The position numbers were made by a program, and so were the translations under genes. The notes beneath the pieces are model-generated. The model was not told the origin of the DNA. It ran no database searches and worked only from the letters and a program-made list of their open reading frames with translations. From Arthrobacter sp. AL12 (lineage in GTDB: Bacteria > Actinomycetota > Actinomycetes > Actinomycetales > Micrococcaceae), in contig NZ_JASBQY010000023.1 in the NCBI RefSeq assembly GCF_029960645.1, positions 1-47,253 on the forward strand: a DNA stretch of 47,253 bases, given 5' to 3'. Shown piece by piece: positions 18,298-25,839 of this stretch. Each line of letters opens with the position of its first letter. The first letter of the stretch is position 1.

Positions 18298-19131
18298 TCA
18301 GCCTTCCACCCAGCGGGCGCCCAGCGGGCCTTCGAGCAGGCCCTCGGCGATGATCAGGTCCAGCGGCGTGGTGATCTTCAGCGACTGGCTGGCGCCGCGC
18401 ACCGCGTGGACCGGGACGCCGAGGAGTTCCACCAGCATGGCGTCGTCGGTTACCGCGGCCGCGTGTGCGGCGTCGAGGGAGGCCGCCGTGGCGTGGGCGC
18501 GCCGGAGGGTGGCGAGCTCGAAGCCCTGCGGGGTCTGCACGGCCCGGAGGGTCTCCCGGGCCGTGGTGCCGGTGACGAGCTCCGGGGCGATGGCGGCGCC
18601 GTCGCCCGTGGTCGCCTTCACCGTCTTGACCGTGTCCACGACGGGCATGACCGGGATGACGGCCACGGCGCCGGCCGCCAGGGCGTGCGACACCCGGTGG
18701 AAGACAGCCTCCGGAGTCAGTGCGCGGGCGGCGTCGTGGACCAGGACGGCCTCGGTGGCCGGGAGGAGTCCGGCCAGCGCGGCGCGGACCGACGCGGCAC
18801 GGGTGGCGCCGCCGTCGACAATTGTCACGACCGGGAGTTGCATGCCCGCCCCCGCGGCGGAGGTGCGCCGGCGCTCCGCCGTGAGCTCTTTGGTGAAGGC
18901 CTCACAAAGGGCGTGGAGTTCCGTATCGCCGGGAGGGATGGCGACGCAGATCTGCTGCGCGATCCCGGCCGCGGCGACACCCCTGAGGGCGTGCGTGAGG
19001 ATGCTGTCCCCGCCCAGCGGAACCTTGGCTTTTGGCATGCCGTAGCCCAGGCGCTGGCCGGAGCCGGCAGCCACGACGATGACCGCGGTGACGGGGCCGG
19101 CCGCTGATGTGTTGGTCGGTGCTGAGTCCAT
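18298..19131 (-). CDS. ispD: 2-C-methyl-D-erythritol 4-phosphate cytidylyltransferase
   Basis: IspD transfers CMP from CTP to MEP, the third step of the non-mevalonate isoprenoid pathway. The nucleotide-binding signature VVAAGSGQRLGYGMPKAK is near residue 20. VLVHDAARALTPEAVF and AVQTPQGFELATLRRAHA follow, with the C-terminal KITTPLDLIIAEGLL typical of the family. ATG at 19131 is chosen, giving 277 residues; an upstream in-frame start adds only a non-conserved Arg-rich stretch. It is followed immediately by ispF and preceded by carD with a terminator in between. Confidence 0.93.
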   Translation of the reverse strand: MDSAPTNTSAAGPVTAVIVVAAGSGQRLGYGMPKAKVPLGGDSILTHALRGVAAAGIAQQICVAIPPGDTELHALCEAFTKELTAERRRTSAAGAGMQLPVVTIVDGGATRAASVRAALAGLLPATEAVLVHDAARALTPEAVFHRVSHALAAGAVAVIPVMPVVDTVKTVKATTGDGAAIAPELVTGTTARETLRAVQTPQGFELATLRRAHATAASLDAAHAAAVTDDAMLVELLGVPVHAVRGASQSLKITTPLDLIIAEGLLEGPLGARWVEG

Positions 19132-19240
19132 GGGCACAAGACTACGTCCCGGCGCCCCGCGCATCCCACTGAGCTATCAGTCCCGGTGCTTCCGGGGCGT
19201 TGTGAACGACCGGAACTGACAGGTCAACGGCCACAAGGGC

Positions 19241-19277
19241 AAAAAGAAACCCCGGCAGCCGTTACGCTACCGGGGTT
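19241..19277 (-). terminator. terminator after carD
   Basis: On the minus strand AACCCCGGTAGC and GCTGCCGGGGTT form a 12-bp stem with one mismatch and a 6-nt loop, followed by TCTTTTTG. It sits 24 nt past the carD stop and before ispD. Confidence 0.8.
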
Positions 19278-19300
19278 CGATTCTTGTCTGTTCGACTTGC

Positions 19301-19783
19301 TTAGGAAGCCAGGACCTCGTCGAGAACGCTTGCGGCCTTCTCTTCATCAGTCTTTTCAGCCAGCGCCAGTTCTGAAATCAGAATCTGGCGTGCCTTGGCC
19401 AGCATGCGCTTCTCTCCTGCGGAGAGACCCCGGTCGTGATCGCGGCGCCACAGGTCGCGGACGACCTCTGCCACCTTGATGACGTCACCGGAAGCAAGCT
19501 TCTCCAGGTTTGCCTTGTATCGACGTGACCAGTTGGTGGGTTCTTCAGTGAACTCGGCCCGCAGCACTTCAAACACGTGCTCCAGACCTTCTTTGCCCAC
19601 TACATCCCGGACCCCAACAAGGTCAACGTTTTCTGCTGGAACTTCAATGGTCAGATCACCCTGAGCCACCTTGAGCTTGAGATACATCTTCTCTTCGCCC
19701 TTGACAGTGCGCATCTTGATTTCTTCAATTTTGGCTGCACCGTGGTGAGGGTAAACTACTGTCTCGCCGACCTCAAAAACCAT
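19301..19783 (-). CDS. carD: CarD-family RNA polymerase-binding transcription regulator
   Basis: CarD binds the RNA polymerase beta subunit and stabilises open promoter complexes, for example at rRNA promoters. The 160-residue protein has the N-terminal RNAP-interaction domain (MVFEVGETVVYPHHGAAKIEE) and a helical C-terminal DNA-binding domain with NWSRRYKANLEKLASGD and the KMR/ARQIL region. ATG at 19783 is chosen; it has AAAGGGGAA upstream and starts at the conserved VFEVG, while a longer in-frame form adds 12 unrelated residues. The order carD-ispD-ispF-cysS-rlmB matches mycobacteria. Confidence 0.95.
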   Translation of the reverse strand: MVFEVGETVVYPHHGAAKIEEIKMRTVKGEEKMYLKLKVAQGDLTIEVPAENVDLVGVRDVVGKEGLEHVFEVLRAEFTEEPTNWSRRYKANLEKLASGDVIKVAEVVRDLWRRDHDRGLSAGEKRMLAKARQILISELALAEKTDEEKAASVLDEVLAS

Positions 19784-20019
19784 GTGGACATTCCCCTTTC
19801 CCGCAGACCAGTTTATCACGTTTAAGGCATACGATTGCCACGGATCGCACCCAAGAACCGCGTAAATCCGGGGAAAATGACCCTAAACGGCACCGTCAGA
19901 CCCCTTGACGAACGCGGATATTAGTGCATAGCCCCGCCGGTGCCAAGGGTGACCGCCCTCGCCCGCCGGGACCCGGCCGGCCACGGAGCGACGGGATTGT
20001 GTACGGCCCGAATCATCGT

Positions 20020-20047
20020 TTGACGGGGATTGCCGATAGGCTATGGC
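20020..20047 (+). promoter_or_regulatory. sigma-70-type promoter of the 183-residue lipoprotein
   Basis: TTGACG at 20020-20025 and TATGGC at 20042-20047 are separated by 16 bp. The pair lies about 40 nt upstream of the GTG start of the lipoprotein gene. Confidence 0.5.
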
Positions 20048-20083
20048 TGAATAATGTTCCAAGACTCTCAAGGAGTGCGAGAC

Positions 20084-20635
20084 GTGGGTTTCACTGCGAC
20101 GAACCGGGGCCAGCGCGGCAAGCTGGTAATGGCAACGGCTGCTCTGGGCATCGGCCTGCTGTCCGTGACAGGCTGCGGCTACACCAACCCCCAGTCGACC
20201 GCCGCGCAGTACGCGGCCTCGGACGGAACACAGGCCAATGTTGGCGCGCTTCAGCTGCGCAACATGATGATCATCTCTGCCGGTGAGGACAAGCCCGGCC
20301 GTGTGATCGGCGCCGTGTACAACTCGTCCTCCGAGGACGTGACACTGACCATCGCCGGTGCCGGCGGGTCCCAGACCGAGGTCCCGGTCAAGCGGAACGC
20401 CTACACGCTGCTCAATGACTCCACCGACGAGGCCATCCTGAGCACCACGGGCGGCATCCCGGGTTCCCTCGTCGAGGTCAGCATCAGCGAGGACGGCACC
20501 AACCAGAAGTCCACGTTCACCGTGCCGGTGCTGGACGGAACGATCGCCGACTACAAGCAGTACCTGCCGGCCGGCAGCGAGCCCACCGGCTCGGCCACGC
20601 CGACCCCGTCGCCGACGGGCAGCGCGAACCACTAG
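20084..20635 (+). CDS. exported lipoprotein, unknown function
   Basis: This 183-residue protein has an N-terminal lipoprotein signal ending in VTGC (Cys31). A beta-rich domain follows, with segments such as GRVIGAVYNSSSEDVTLTI that suggest an immunoglobulin-like or copper-chaperone-like sandwich. The C-terminal tail is rich in Ser, Thr and Pro. GTG at 20084 is chosen because AAGGAG ends 8 nt before it; the ATG at 20054 has no such site. It sits alone between carD and the RegX3/SenX3 genes, with its own promoter and a strong terminator. Similar proteins occur at this place in related genomes as far as I recall, but I know of no assigned function. Confidence 0.8.
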   Translation: MGFTATNRGQRGKLVMATAALGIGLLSVTGCGYTNPQSTAAQYAASDGTQANVGALQLRNMMIISAGEDKPGRVIGAVYNSSSEDVTLTIAGAGGSQTEVPVKRNAYTLLNDSTDEAILSTTGGIPGSLVEVSISEDGTNQKSTFTVPVLDGTIADYKQYLPAGSEPTGSATPTPSPTGSANH

Positions 20636-20643
20636 CTCCCGTA

Positions 20644-20688
20644 CAGAAAAGGAGGGGCGCCCGGTCACCGGGCGCCCCTTCCTTTCTG
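20644..20688. terminator. bidirectional terminator between the lipoprotein and regX3
   Basis: GGGGCGCCCGG (20654-20664) and CCGGGCGCCCC (20668-20678) form a perfect 11-bp stem with a TCA loop. The A-rich left and T-rich right flanks (AGAAAAGGA and TTCCTTTCT) also pair, so it can work on both strands of this convergent junction. Confidence 0.9.
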
Positions 20689-20718
20689 TTGGTTCTGTGC
20701 GTTCCGCCCGCTCAGGGC

Positions 20719-21399
20719 TCAGGGCTCGAACTTGTAGCCCAGGCCGCGGACCGTGATGAGGTGCCGGGGCGCCGAGGGATCCGGTTCGATCTTGCTGCGG
20801 AGCCGTTTGACGTGGACATCGAGGGTCTTGGTGTCCCCCACATAGTCCGAACCCCAGACCCGGTCGATCAGCTGCCCGCGGGTCAGGACCCGGCCGGAGT
20901 TCCGCAGCAGCATTTCCAGCAGTTCAAATTCCTTCAGCGGCAGGGAAACCTGTTCGCTGCTGACCGTGACGACATGCCGTTCGATGTCCATCCGGACCGG
21001 TCCCGCCTGCACGGTGCTGGGAACCAGCTCCTCGGGCTCGCCCTGGCGGCGCAGCACGGCCCGGACCCGGGCCACCAGCTCCCGCGACGAGTAGGGCTTG
21101 GTGACATAGTCGTCGGCGCCCAGTTCCAGCCCGACGACCTTGTCGATCTCCGCGTCCTTGGCCGTCAGCATGATGACCGGGACGGACGAGCGCTGCCGCA
21201 GCTGCCGGCAGACCTCGGTGCCCGACTGGCCCGGCAGCTGCAGGTCCAGCAGCACCAGGTCGGCGCCGTTGCGGTCGAACTCGGTGATGGCGTCCAGCCC
21301 GTTGTCCACCACCTCCACCTCGAATCCTTCCTTGCCCAGTAGATAGGACAGCGGGTCGCTGAACGACTCCTCGTCCTCGACAATCAGAATCCTGCTCAA
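20719..21399 (-). CDS. regX3: two-component response regulator, RegX3/PhoP type
   Basis: This 226-residue OmpR-family regulator has a receiver domain with acidic pocket Glu8-Asp9, phosphoacceptor Asp52 in LLDLQLPG and Lys101 in TKPY. The C-terminal winged-helix DNA-binding domain follows, with LPLKEFELLEMLLRNSGRVL and VHVKRLRSKIEPDPSAPRHL. The TTG start overlaps the kinase stop as TTGA, with AAGGAG 7 nt upstream. Pairing with a SenX3-type kinase and proximity to phoU and gpm indicate the phosphate-starvation regulator known as RegX3 in mycobacteria; PhoP is the Streptomyces name for the equivalent role. Confidence 0.9.
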   Translation of the reverse strand: MSRILIVEDEESFSDPLSYLLGKEGFEVEVVDNGLDAITEFDRNGADLVLLDLQLPGQSGTEVCRQLRQRSSVPVIMLTAKDAEIDKVVGLELGADDYVTKPYSSRELVARVRAVLRRQGEPEELVPSTVQAGPVRMDIERHVVTVSSEQVSLPLKEFELLEMLLRNSGRVLTRGQLIDRVWGSDYVGDTKTLDVHVKRLRSKIEPDPSAPRHLITVRGLGYKFEP

Positions 21400-22661
21400 G
21401 CGGTAGCTCCTTGCTCATGGGCGCCGGCGGCGTCCCGTCGGGTTGGTCTGTGGTGCTGGGTCGGGCCGGTGGCCGCCGCCTGGGCGGCTGCCCGTTCCGC
21501 GGGCTCCACCGCGTCGGCAACGCCGGCGAGGTCCTGGCCCTCCAGCTCCGGAAGCCGGATGGTAAACGTGGAGCCCTGCCCGGGCTTGGACCAGAGCGTG
21601 ACCTCGCCGCCATGGTTGGCGACCACGTGCTTGACGATGCTCAGGCCCAGGCCGGTGCCGCCGGTATGGCGTGACCGGGCGGCGTCCACGCGGTAGAAGC
21701 GCTCGAAGACGCGTTCCTGGTCCTCGGGGCTGAGCCCCTCGCCCTGGTCCGTGACGGAGACGGCCACGAGGCCGTCCTTGGCCCGGATGCCGATGCCGAC
21801 CCGGGTGTTTTCCGGGGAGTAGCGGATGGCGTTGTCGATCAGGTTCCGCAGCGCCGTCACGAGCTGGTCCTGGTCGCCGTAGACCATGGAGTCCGTTTGG
21901 CCGCCCACGACGAGGTCGATGTTTTTGCTTTCCGCCGGCAGCTGGGACCGGTCCACCGCTTCGGTGACGACGGTGTCGATTTTCACGGCCCGGCCCTGCT
22001 TTGCGACGTTGGAGCCCTGCAGCCGGGAGAGTTCGATGATGTCCTGCACCAGGGCCGCCAGGCGCGCGGATTCCTTGTGGGTGCGTCGGGCGAACCGGCG
22101 CACGGCCTCCGGGTCGTCGGCGGAGGACTCAAGCGCCTCGGCCAGCAGCGAGATGGCACCGACCGGCGTCTTCAGTTCGTGGGAGACGTTGGCGACGAAG
22201 TCGTTGCGGACTTCCTCGGTGCGGGTGACTTCGGTCCGGTCGTCGGCCAGCAGGAGGATGTATTCCTCCGCGATCACGGCCGCCCGCACCTGGACCACGA
22301 TGGTTCCCTGGCCCAGCGGGCCCCGCGGCAGTTCGAGGAGCCGTTCGAGGATGACGCCGTCGCGCCGCACCTTCGCGGTCATCTCCAGCAGCTGCTCATG
22401 GACCAGGGTGTGGCCGCGCACCAGTCCGTAGGCGTACGCGGCGGGGCTGGCGCGGACGACGCCGTCGATCGCGTCCACCACCACAAACGCCCGGCCGACG
22501 GCGGCCAGCACCTCAGCGGCGCCCTCGGGAAGTGCGGGGTCCTCGAACTCCACGTCCACGAGCTTGCGCTGCTGCTCACTGACCCGGAAGGCGAGCACGC
22601 CGAAGACGCCAAGCGACAGGCCGATCAGGCCGGCGATCACGCCGATAAGCATTGGGTCCAC
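21396..22661 (-). CDS. senX3: sensor histidine kinase, SenX3/PhoR type
   Basis: This membrane histidine kinase should sense phosphate limitation and phosphorylate RegX3. The 421-residue protein has a hydrophobic N-terminal segment (about 4-26), a PAS-like region (about 45-145) and a dimerisation domain with SHELKTP at His161. The ATPase domain has NLIDNAIRYSP, DQGEGL and GTGLGLSIVKH. A Gln/Ala/Thr-rich tail follows. It starts with GTG at 22661; ATG at 22652 is a possible alternative. It is translationally coupled to regX3 and divergent from phoU. Confidence 0.9.
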   Translation of the reverse strand: MDPMLIGVIAGLIGLSLGVFGVLAFRVSEQQRKLVDVEFEDPALPEGAAEVLAAVGRAFVVVDAIDGVVRASPAAYAYGLVRGHTLVHEQLLEMTAKVRRDGVILERLLELPRGPLGQGTIVVQVRAAVIAEEYILLLADDRTEVTRTEEVRNDFVANVSHELKTPVGAISLLAEALESSADDPEAVRRFARRTHKESARLAALVQDIIELSRLQGSNVAKQGRAVKIDTVVTEAVDRSQLPAESKNIDLVVGGQTDSMVYGDQDQLVTALRNLIDNAIRYSPENTRVGIGIRAKDGLVAVSVTDQGEGLSPEDQERVFERFYRVDAARSRHTGGTGLGLSIVKHVVANHGGEVTLWSKPGQGSTFTIRLPELEGQDLAGVADAVEPAERAAAQAAATGPTQHHRPTRRDAAGAHEQGATA

Positions 22662-22721
22662 GGCTCCAGCTTATGCTCTGCCCCGCGTCGGAAACTGTAA
22701 TCTCCCGCTATTCCCACTCCG

Positions 22722-22765
22722 GTTCAGCTAACGTTCATCTATTGGGGCGTAACAGTTCATCGGAC
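22722..22765. promoter_or_regulatory. PHO-box-like direct repeats between senX3 and phoU
   Basis: GTTCA occurs at 22722, 22733 and 22755, i.e. in phase with an 11-bp repeat across four consecutive 11-bp units; the third unit (22744-22754) is degenerate. Streptomyces PhoP and mycobacterial RegX3 sites are known to be built of 11-bp direct repeats beginning GTTCA. The position upstream of both phoU and the senX3-regX3 operon fits autoregulation. Confidence 0.7.
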
Positions 22766-22859
22766 GCTGGAACACTGGACAGTTGAAGCGCCGACAGGTG
22801 AACCGAAATGGGCCCGCCGCTGTGGTGGCCGGCAATATTTCCAAGGAAAGGACGCACAC

Positions 22860-23522
22860 GTGCGCAAGGTTTTTCAGGAAGAGCTCGCCCAAGTAGGGGA
22901 ACAGCTCGTCGAGATCTCAAAGCTGGTCAGCGAAGCCATTGGGAAAGCCACGACTGCCTTCGACGGCGCCGACATCGATCTGGCCGAGGACGTCATCGCG
23001 GCCGATGCACGGATCGACTTCCTGCAGAACAGCCTGGACGAGCGCGCCATCGACATCCTCGCCCTGCAGGGCCCTGTGGCCAGCGACCTGAGGATGATCG
23101 TGGGGTCCCTCCGGATGAGCGCCTCCCTGGAGCGGATGGGCGACCTCGCCCGCCACCTCGCCCAGCTGGCCCGTCTCCGCTACCCGGCCACTGTAGTGCC
23201 CGCGCAGCTGCGTGAGACCTTTAAGAGCTTCGCCGAGTATGACCTGCTGATCGCCCGGAAGCTCACGGTACTGCTGGAAACCCGGGACCTCGAGGTGGCC
23301 CGGGACATCCTGAAGGCCAACAGCGCCGTGAACGACCTGCACCTGAGCGTCTTCCAGGCGATCGCCCGCAGCGACTGGCACGAGTCCCCCGCAACGACGG
23401 TCGACGTCGCCCTTGCCAGCCGCTACTTCGAGCGCTTCGCCGACCACGGCGTCTCCGTGGCCCAGAAGGTCACGTACCTGGTTACCGGCGCCTGGCAGCC
23501 GAACGGCATCGAGCACAGCTAG
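22860..23522 (+). CDS. phoU: phosphate uptake/signalling regulator PhoU
   Basis: PhoU links the Pst phosphate transporter with the two-component kinase and helps switch off the phosphate response. The 220-residue protein has the two PhoU helical repeats: residues about 5-100 with DAIRID-type and LQGPVASDLRMIVGSLRM segments, and about 110-205 with SRYFERFADHGVSVAQKV. It starts with GTG at 22860 after AAGGA. It is divergent from senX3-regX3 and shares the repeat-containing control region. The pst transporter genes are not in this window. Confidence 0.93.
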   Translation: MRKVFQEELAQVGEQLVEISKLVSEAIGKATTAFDGADIDLAEDVIAADARIDFLQNSLDERAIDILALQGPVASDLRMIVGSLRMSASLERMGDLARHLAQLARLRYPATVVPAQLRETFKSFAEYDLLIARKLTVLLETRDLEVARDILKANSAVNDLHLSVFQAIARSDWHESPATTVDVALASRYFERFADHGVSVAQKVTYLVTGAWQPNGIEHS

Positions 23523-23558
23523 CCCTCCCCAGTTCGGGACGGCAGCGCAGCAGAAACA

Positions 23559-23602
23559 ACGACGCCGGCCGGTCACCTTGCGAGGTGACCGGCCGGCGTC
23601 GT
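23559..23602. terminator. bidirectional terminator between phoU and gpm
   Basis: A perfect 20-bp stem (23559-23578 with 23583-23602) closes a TGCG loop; its core is GCCGGCCGGTCACCT. It stands between convergent phoU and gpm and is one of the strongest hairpins in the window. Confidence 0.9.
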
Positions 23603-23627
23603 GCGTTTCCGTGATTGCGTCGGAGCG

Positions 23628-24374
23628 CTACTTCTTGCCCTGGTTGGCGACTGCCTGGATCGCCTCGGCCGCGGCCTCGGGGTCGAGGTAGGTTCCGCCC
23701 GGGTTCAGCGGCTTGAAGTTCTCATCCAGTTCATAGACCAGCGGGATGCCGGTGGGGATGTTCAGTCCGGCGATCGCTTCGTCGCTGATGCCGTCCAGGT
23801 GCTTGACCAGGGCGCGCAGCGAGTTGCCGTGGGCCGTGACCAGTACTGTCTTGCCGGCCTTGAGGTCTTCCTTGATGTCGGATTCCCAGTAGGGCAGCAG
23901 GCGGACCAGGACGTCCTTGAGGCATTCGGTGCGGGGCAGGGCGTCGCCGAGGTCCGCGTAGCGCGGATCGTGTGCCTGGGAGAACTCGGAGTCGTCGTCC
24001 AGCGGCGGCGGCGGGGTGTCGTAGGACCGGCGCCAGGTCATGAACTGCTCCTCGCCGTATTCGGCGAGGGTCTGGGCCTTGTCCTTGCCCTGCAGGGCGC
24101 CGTAGTGGCGCTCGTTGAGCCGCCAGTCCCGCTTGACCGGGATCCAGCCGCGGTCGGCCTTGTCGAGGGTCATGTTGGCGGTGTTGATGGCCCGCTTCAG
24201 CAGCGAGGTGTACAGGACGTCCGGGAGGATGTTGTGCTCCACGAGAAGCTCGCCGCCGCGGACCGCCTCGGCCCGACCCTGGTCGTTGAGGTCAACGTCC
24301 ACCCAGCCGGTGAACAGGTTCTTGGCGTTCCATTCGCTGTGGCCGTGGCGCAGCAAAATCAGCTTATAAGTCAT
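23628..24374 (-). CDS. gpmA: 2,3-bisphosphoglycerate-dependent phosphoglycerate mutase
   Basis: This glycolytic enzyme interconverts 3- and 2-phosphoglycerate. The 248-residue protein has LILLRHGHSEWN with phospho-acceptor His10, FTGWVDVDLNDQG, LNERHYGALQG and the second catalytic His in VTAHGNSLRAL. ATG at 24374 gives the family-typical MTYKLILLRHG. An ATG nine bases upstream (MKTMTYK) is possible. The neighbourhood of gpm with senX3-regX3 is conserved in mycobacteria. Confidence 0.95.
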   Translation of the reverse strand: MTYKLILLRHGHSEWNAKNLFTGWVDVDLNDQGRAEAVRGGELLVEHNILPDVLYTSLLKRAINTANMTLDKADRGWIPVKRDWRLNERHYGALQGKDKAQTLAEYGEEQFMTWRRSYDTPPPPLDDDSEFSQAHDPRYADLGDALPRTECLKDVLVRLLPYWESDIKEDLKAGKTVLVTAHGNSLRALVKHLDGISDEAIAGLNIPTGIPLVYELDENFKPLNPGGTYLDPEAAAEAIQAVANQGKK

Positions 24375-24438
24375 GGTTTTCATCCTAGCTGAGCAGCCCC
24401 GGGCAGCGCCGCGGGTTACAAAGCCCGCGCCACACTGC

Positions 24439-24499
24439 AACGCGGGGTCACTCCGCGCCCGTCCCGGGGGGCCGCATGGGCCGGAGGTGACCCCGCGTT
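24439..24499. repeat. palindromic element, copy 2 (AACGCGGGGTCAC family)
   Basis: AACGCGGGGTCAC (24439-24451) pairs perfectly with GTGACCCCGCGTT (24487-24499), and the inner arms CGCGCCC/GGGCCGG pair partly. It is related to the element at 14656-14710 but lies between divergent genes, so ending transcription is not its obvious role. Confidence 0.8.
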
Positions 24500-24531
24500 A
24501 GAGGGAACTGGTTGGAGGATAGGGTGGGCTG

Positions 24532-25395
24532 GTGGTGCAGAAGGCTGAGCGGGTGGCGTCCCCGCAGACCCATGTCATGGGAAAAGGCGGCGTGGCTAAT
24601 GTCGGACCCCGGGCGGGCAGGCCGGTGGGCAACATTACCCGCGGCACCACCAACCCCAACCGGATGCGCCGGCTGGACCGCTGGCTGACCGGCCCGCAGG
24701 CCTGGCGGCTGCGCGCGGCGGCTGATCCCCTCGCCGTCGATCTGGGCTACGGCGCGTCCCCTGCCACCGCCGTCGAACTCTTTGAACGGCTGTCCGCGGT
24801 CCGGCCCGACGTGCGGGTGGTCGGCGTCGAAATCGAGCCCGAGCGTGTCCAGCTGGCCCGGGAACTGGAACGGCCCGGGCTGAGCTTCCGTCTGGGCGGC
24901 TTCGAACTGCCGGTGGCCGGCCGGCCCGTCCTGGTGCGGGCCTTCAATGTGCTCCGGCAGTACGAGGAGGCCGACGTCGCGGCCATCTGGCGCCTGGTCC
25001 AGGGCCGGCTGGCCCCGGACGGTCTGTTCATCGACGGCACCTGCGACGAGATCGGCCGCCGGGTCACGTGGGTGGCGCTGGACGCCGAGCGGCCGCTGAG
25101 CCTGAGTCTGTCGATGCGGTTCGGCAGTTTTGTGCTGCCCTCGGAGGTGGCCGAGCGGCTCCCGAAAGCCCTTATCCACCGCAACGTGCCCGGCGAGAGG
25201 ATCCATGCCTTCCTGCAGGCGATGGACCAGGCGTGGCTGGAGGCCGCTCCGCTGGCGTCGTTCGGGAACCGGCAGCGCTGGACGGCGATGTGCCGGTCAC
25301 TGCTCGACGCCGGCTGGCGGGTCCAGGATGGTCCGGCCCGGTGGCGGCTGGGCGAACTGACGGTGGGCTGGGACGCCGTCGCGCCGGGTCCTTAG
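24532..25395 (+). CDS. SAM-dependent methyltransferase-like protein
   Basis: This 287-residue protein has a class I methyltransferase core. AVDLGYGASPATAVELFERL at about 68-88 is the glycine-rich SAM loop, VVGVEIEPERVQLAR is the acidic strand, and FNVLRQYEEADV corresponds to the motif after strand 4. FIDGTCDEIGRRVTWV follows. The N-terminus contains a Gly/Arg/Asn-rich stretch. The start GTG at 24532 has GGAGG about 13 nt upstream, so a start three bases later cannot be excluded. Substrate unknown. It is divergent from gpm and convergent with the DUF2516 gene. Confidence 0.75.
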   Translation: MVQKAERVASPQTHVMGKGGVANVGPRAGRPVGNITRGTTNPNRMRRLDRWLTGPQAWRLRAAADPLAVDLGYGASPATAVELFERLSAVRPDVRVVGVEIEPERVQLARELERPGLSFRLGGFELPVAGRPVLVRAFNVLRQYEEADVAAIWRLVQGRLAPDGLFIDGTCDEIGRRVTWVALDAERPLSLSLSMRFGSFVLPSEVAERLPKALIHRNVPGERIHAFLQAMDQAWLEAAPLASFGNRQRWTAMCRSLLDAGWRVQDGPARWRLGELTVGWDAVAPGP

Positions 25396-25473
25396 TGGGG
25401 CTCTGAGATGACGGTGAGGGGCCCGGCCGGCAGGATTCCCTGGGTGAGCTCGCGAGCGTGGCGGCCGGCTAGG

Positions 25474-25830
25474 TCACCAGGGGCCGTAGGGACCCGTGTT
25501 GCGGCTCCCGCCGCGGCCCGCGTCCTTGACGGCGGGGCGGACGTCGGCAAGGTAAACGGACGCCGCCGTCACGGCGACGAGACCGAACAGTCCCAGCGGA
25601 CCCAGGAGGCCGCCGCCTCCGCCGCCCAGCAGGGACAGCAGGCCCACGGCCATGGCGCCGCCGGTGACGGCCAGCCAAAATGTCTTGGTGCGCTTGGACA
25701 CGGCCTCAAAGGCGTTCGCCTTGTGCCGCAGGCAATCGAAGAAAGCCCATACCTCAAGGGCCAGGGCTACGAGGGCCAGGAGAAAGTAGACCCCGGTCTC
25801 GACATAGTAAATAAGCGCTCGTCCGTCCAT
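25474..25830 (-). CDS. DUF2516 family membrane protein
   Basis: This 118-residue protein has three hydrophobic segments (about 9-30, 50-66 with a poly-Gly stretch, and 72-95), with FDCLRHKANAFEAVSKRTK between the first two. This pattern matches the actinobacterial DUF2516 family, whose function is unknown. It ends in a Gly/Pro-rich cytoplasmic tail. It is followed upstream by the trans-sulfuration enzyme on the same strand, with a 9-nt gap, which suggests an operon. Confidence 0.8.
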   Translation of the reverse strand: MDGRALIYYVETGVYFLLALVALALEVWAFFDCLRHKANAFEAVSKRTKTFWLAVTGGAMAVGLLSLLGGGGGGLLGPLGLFGLVAVTAASVYLADVRPAVKDAGRGGSRNTGPYGPW

Positions 25831-25839
25831 GCCCCCAGC

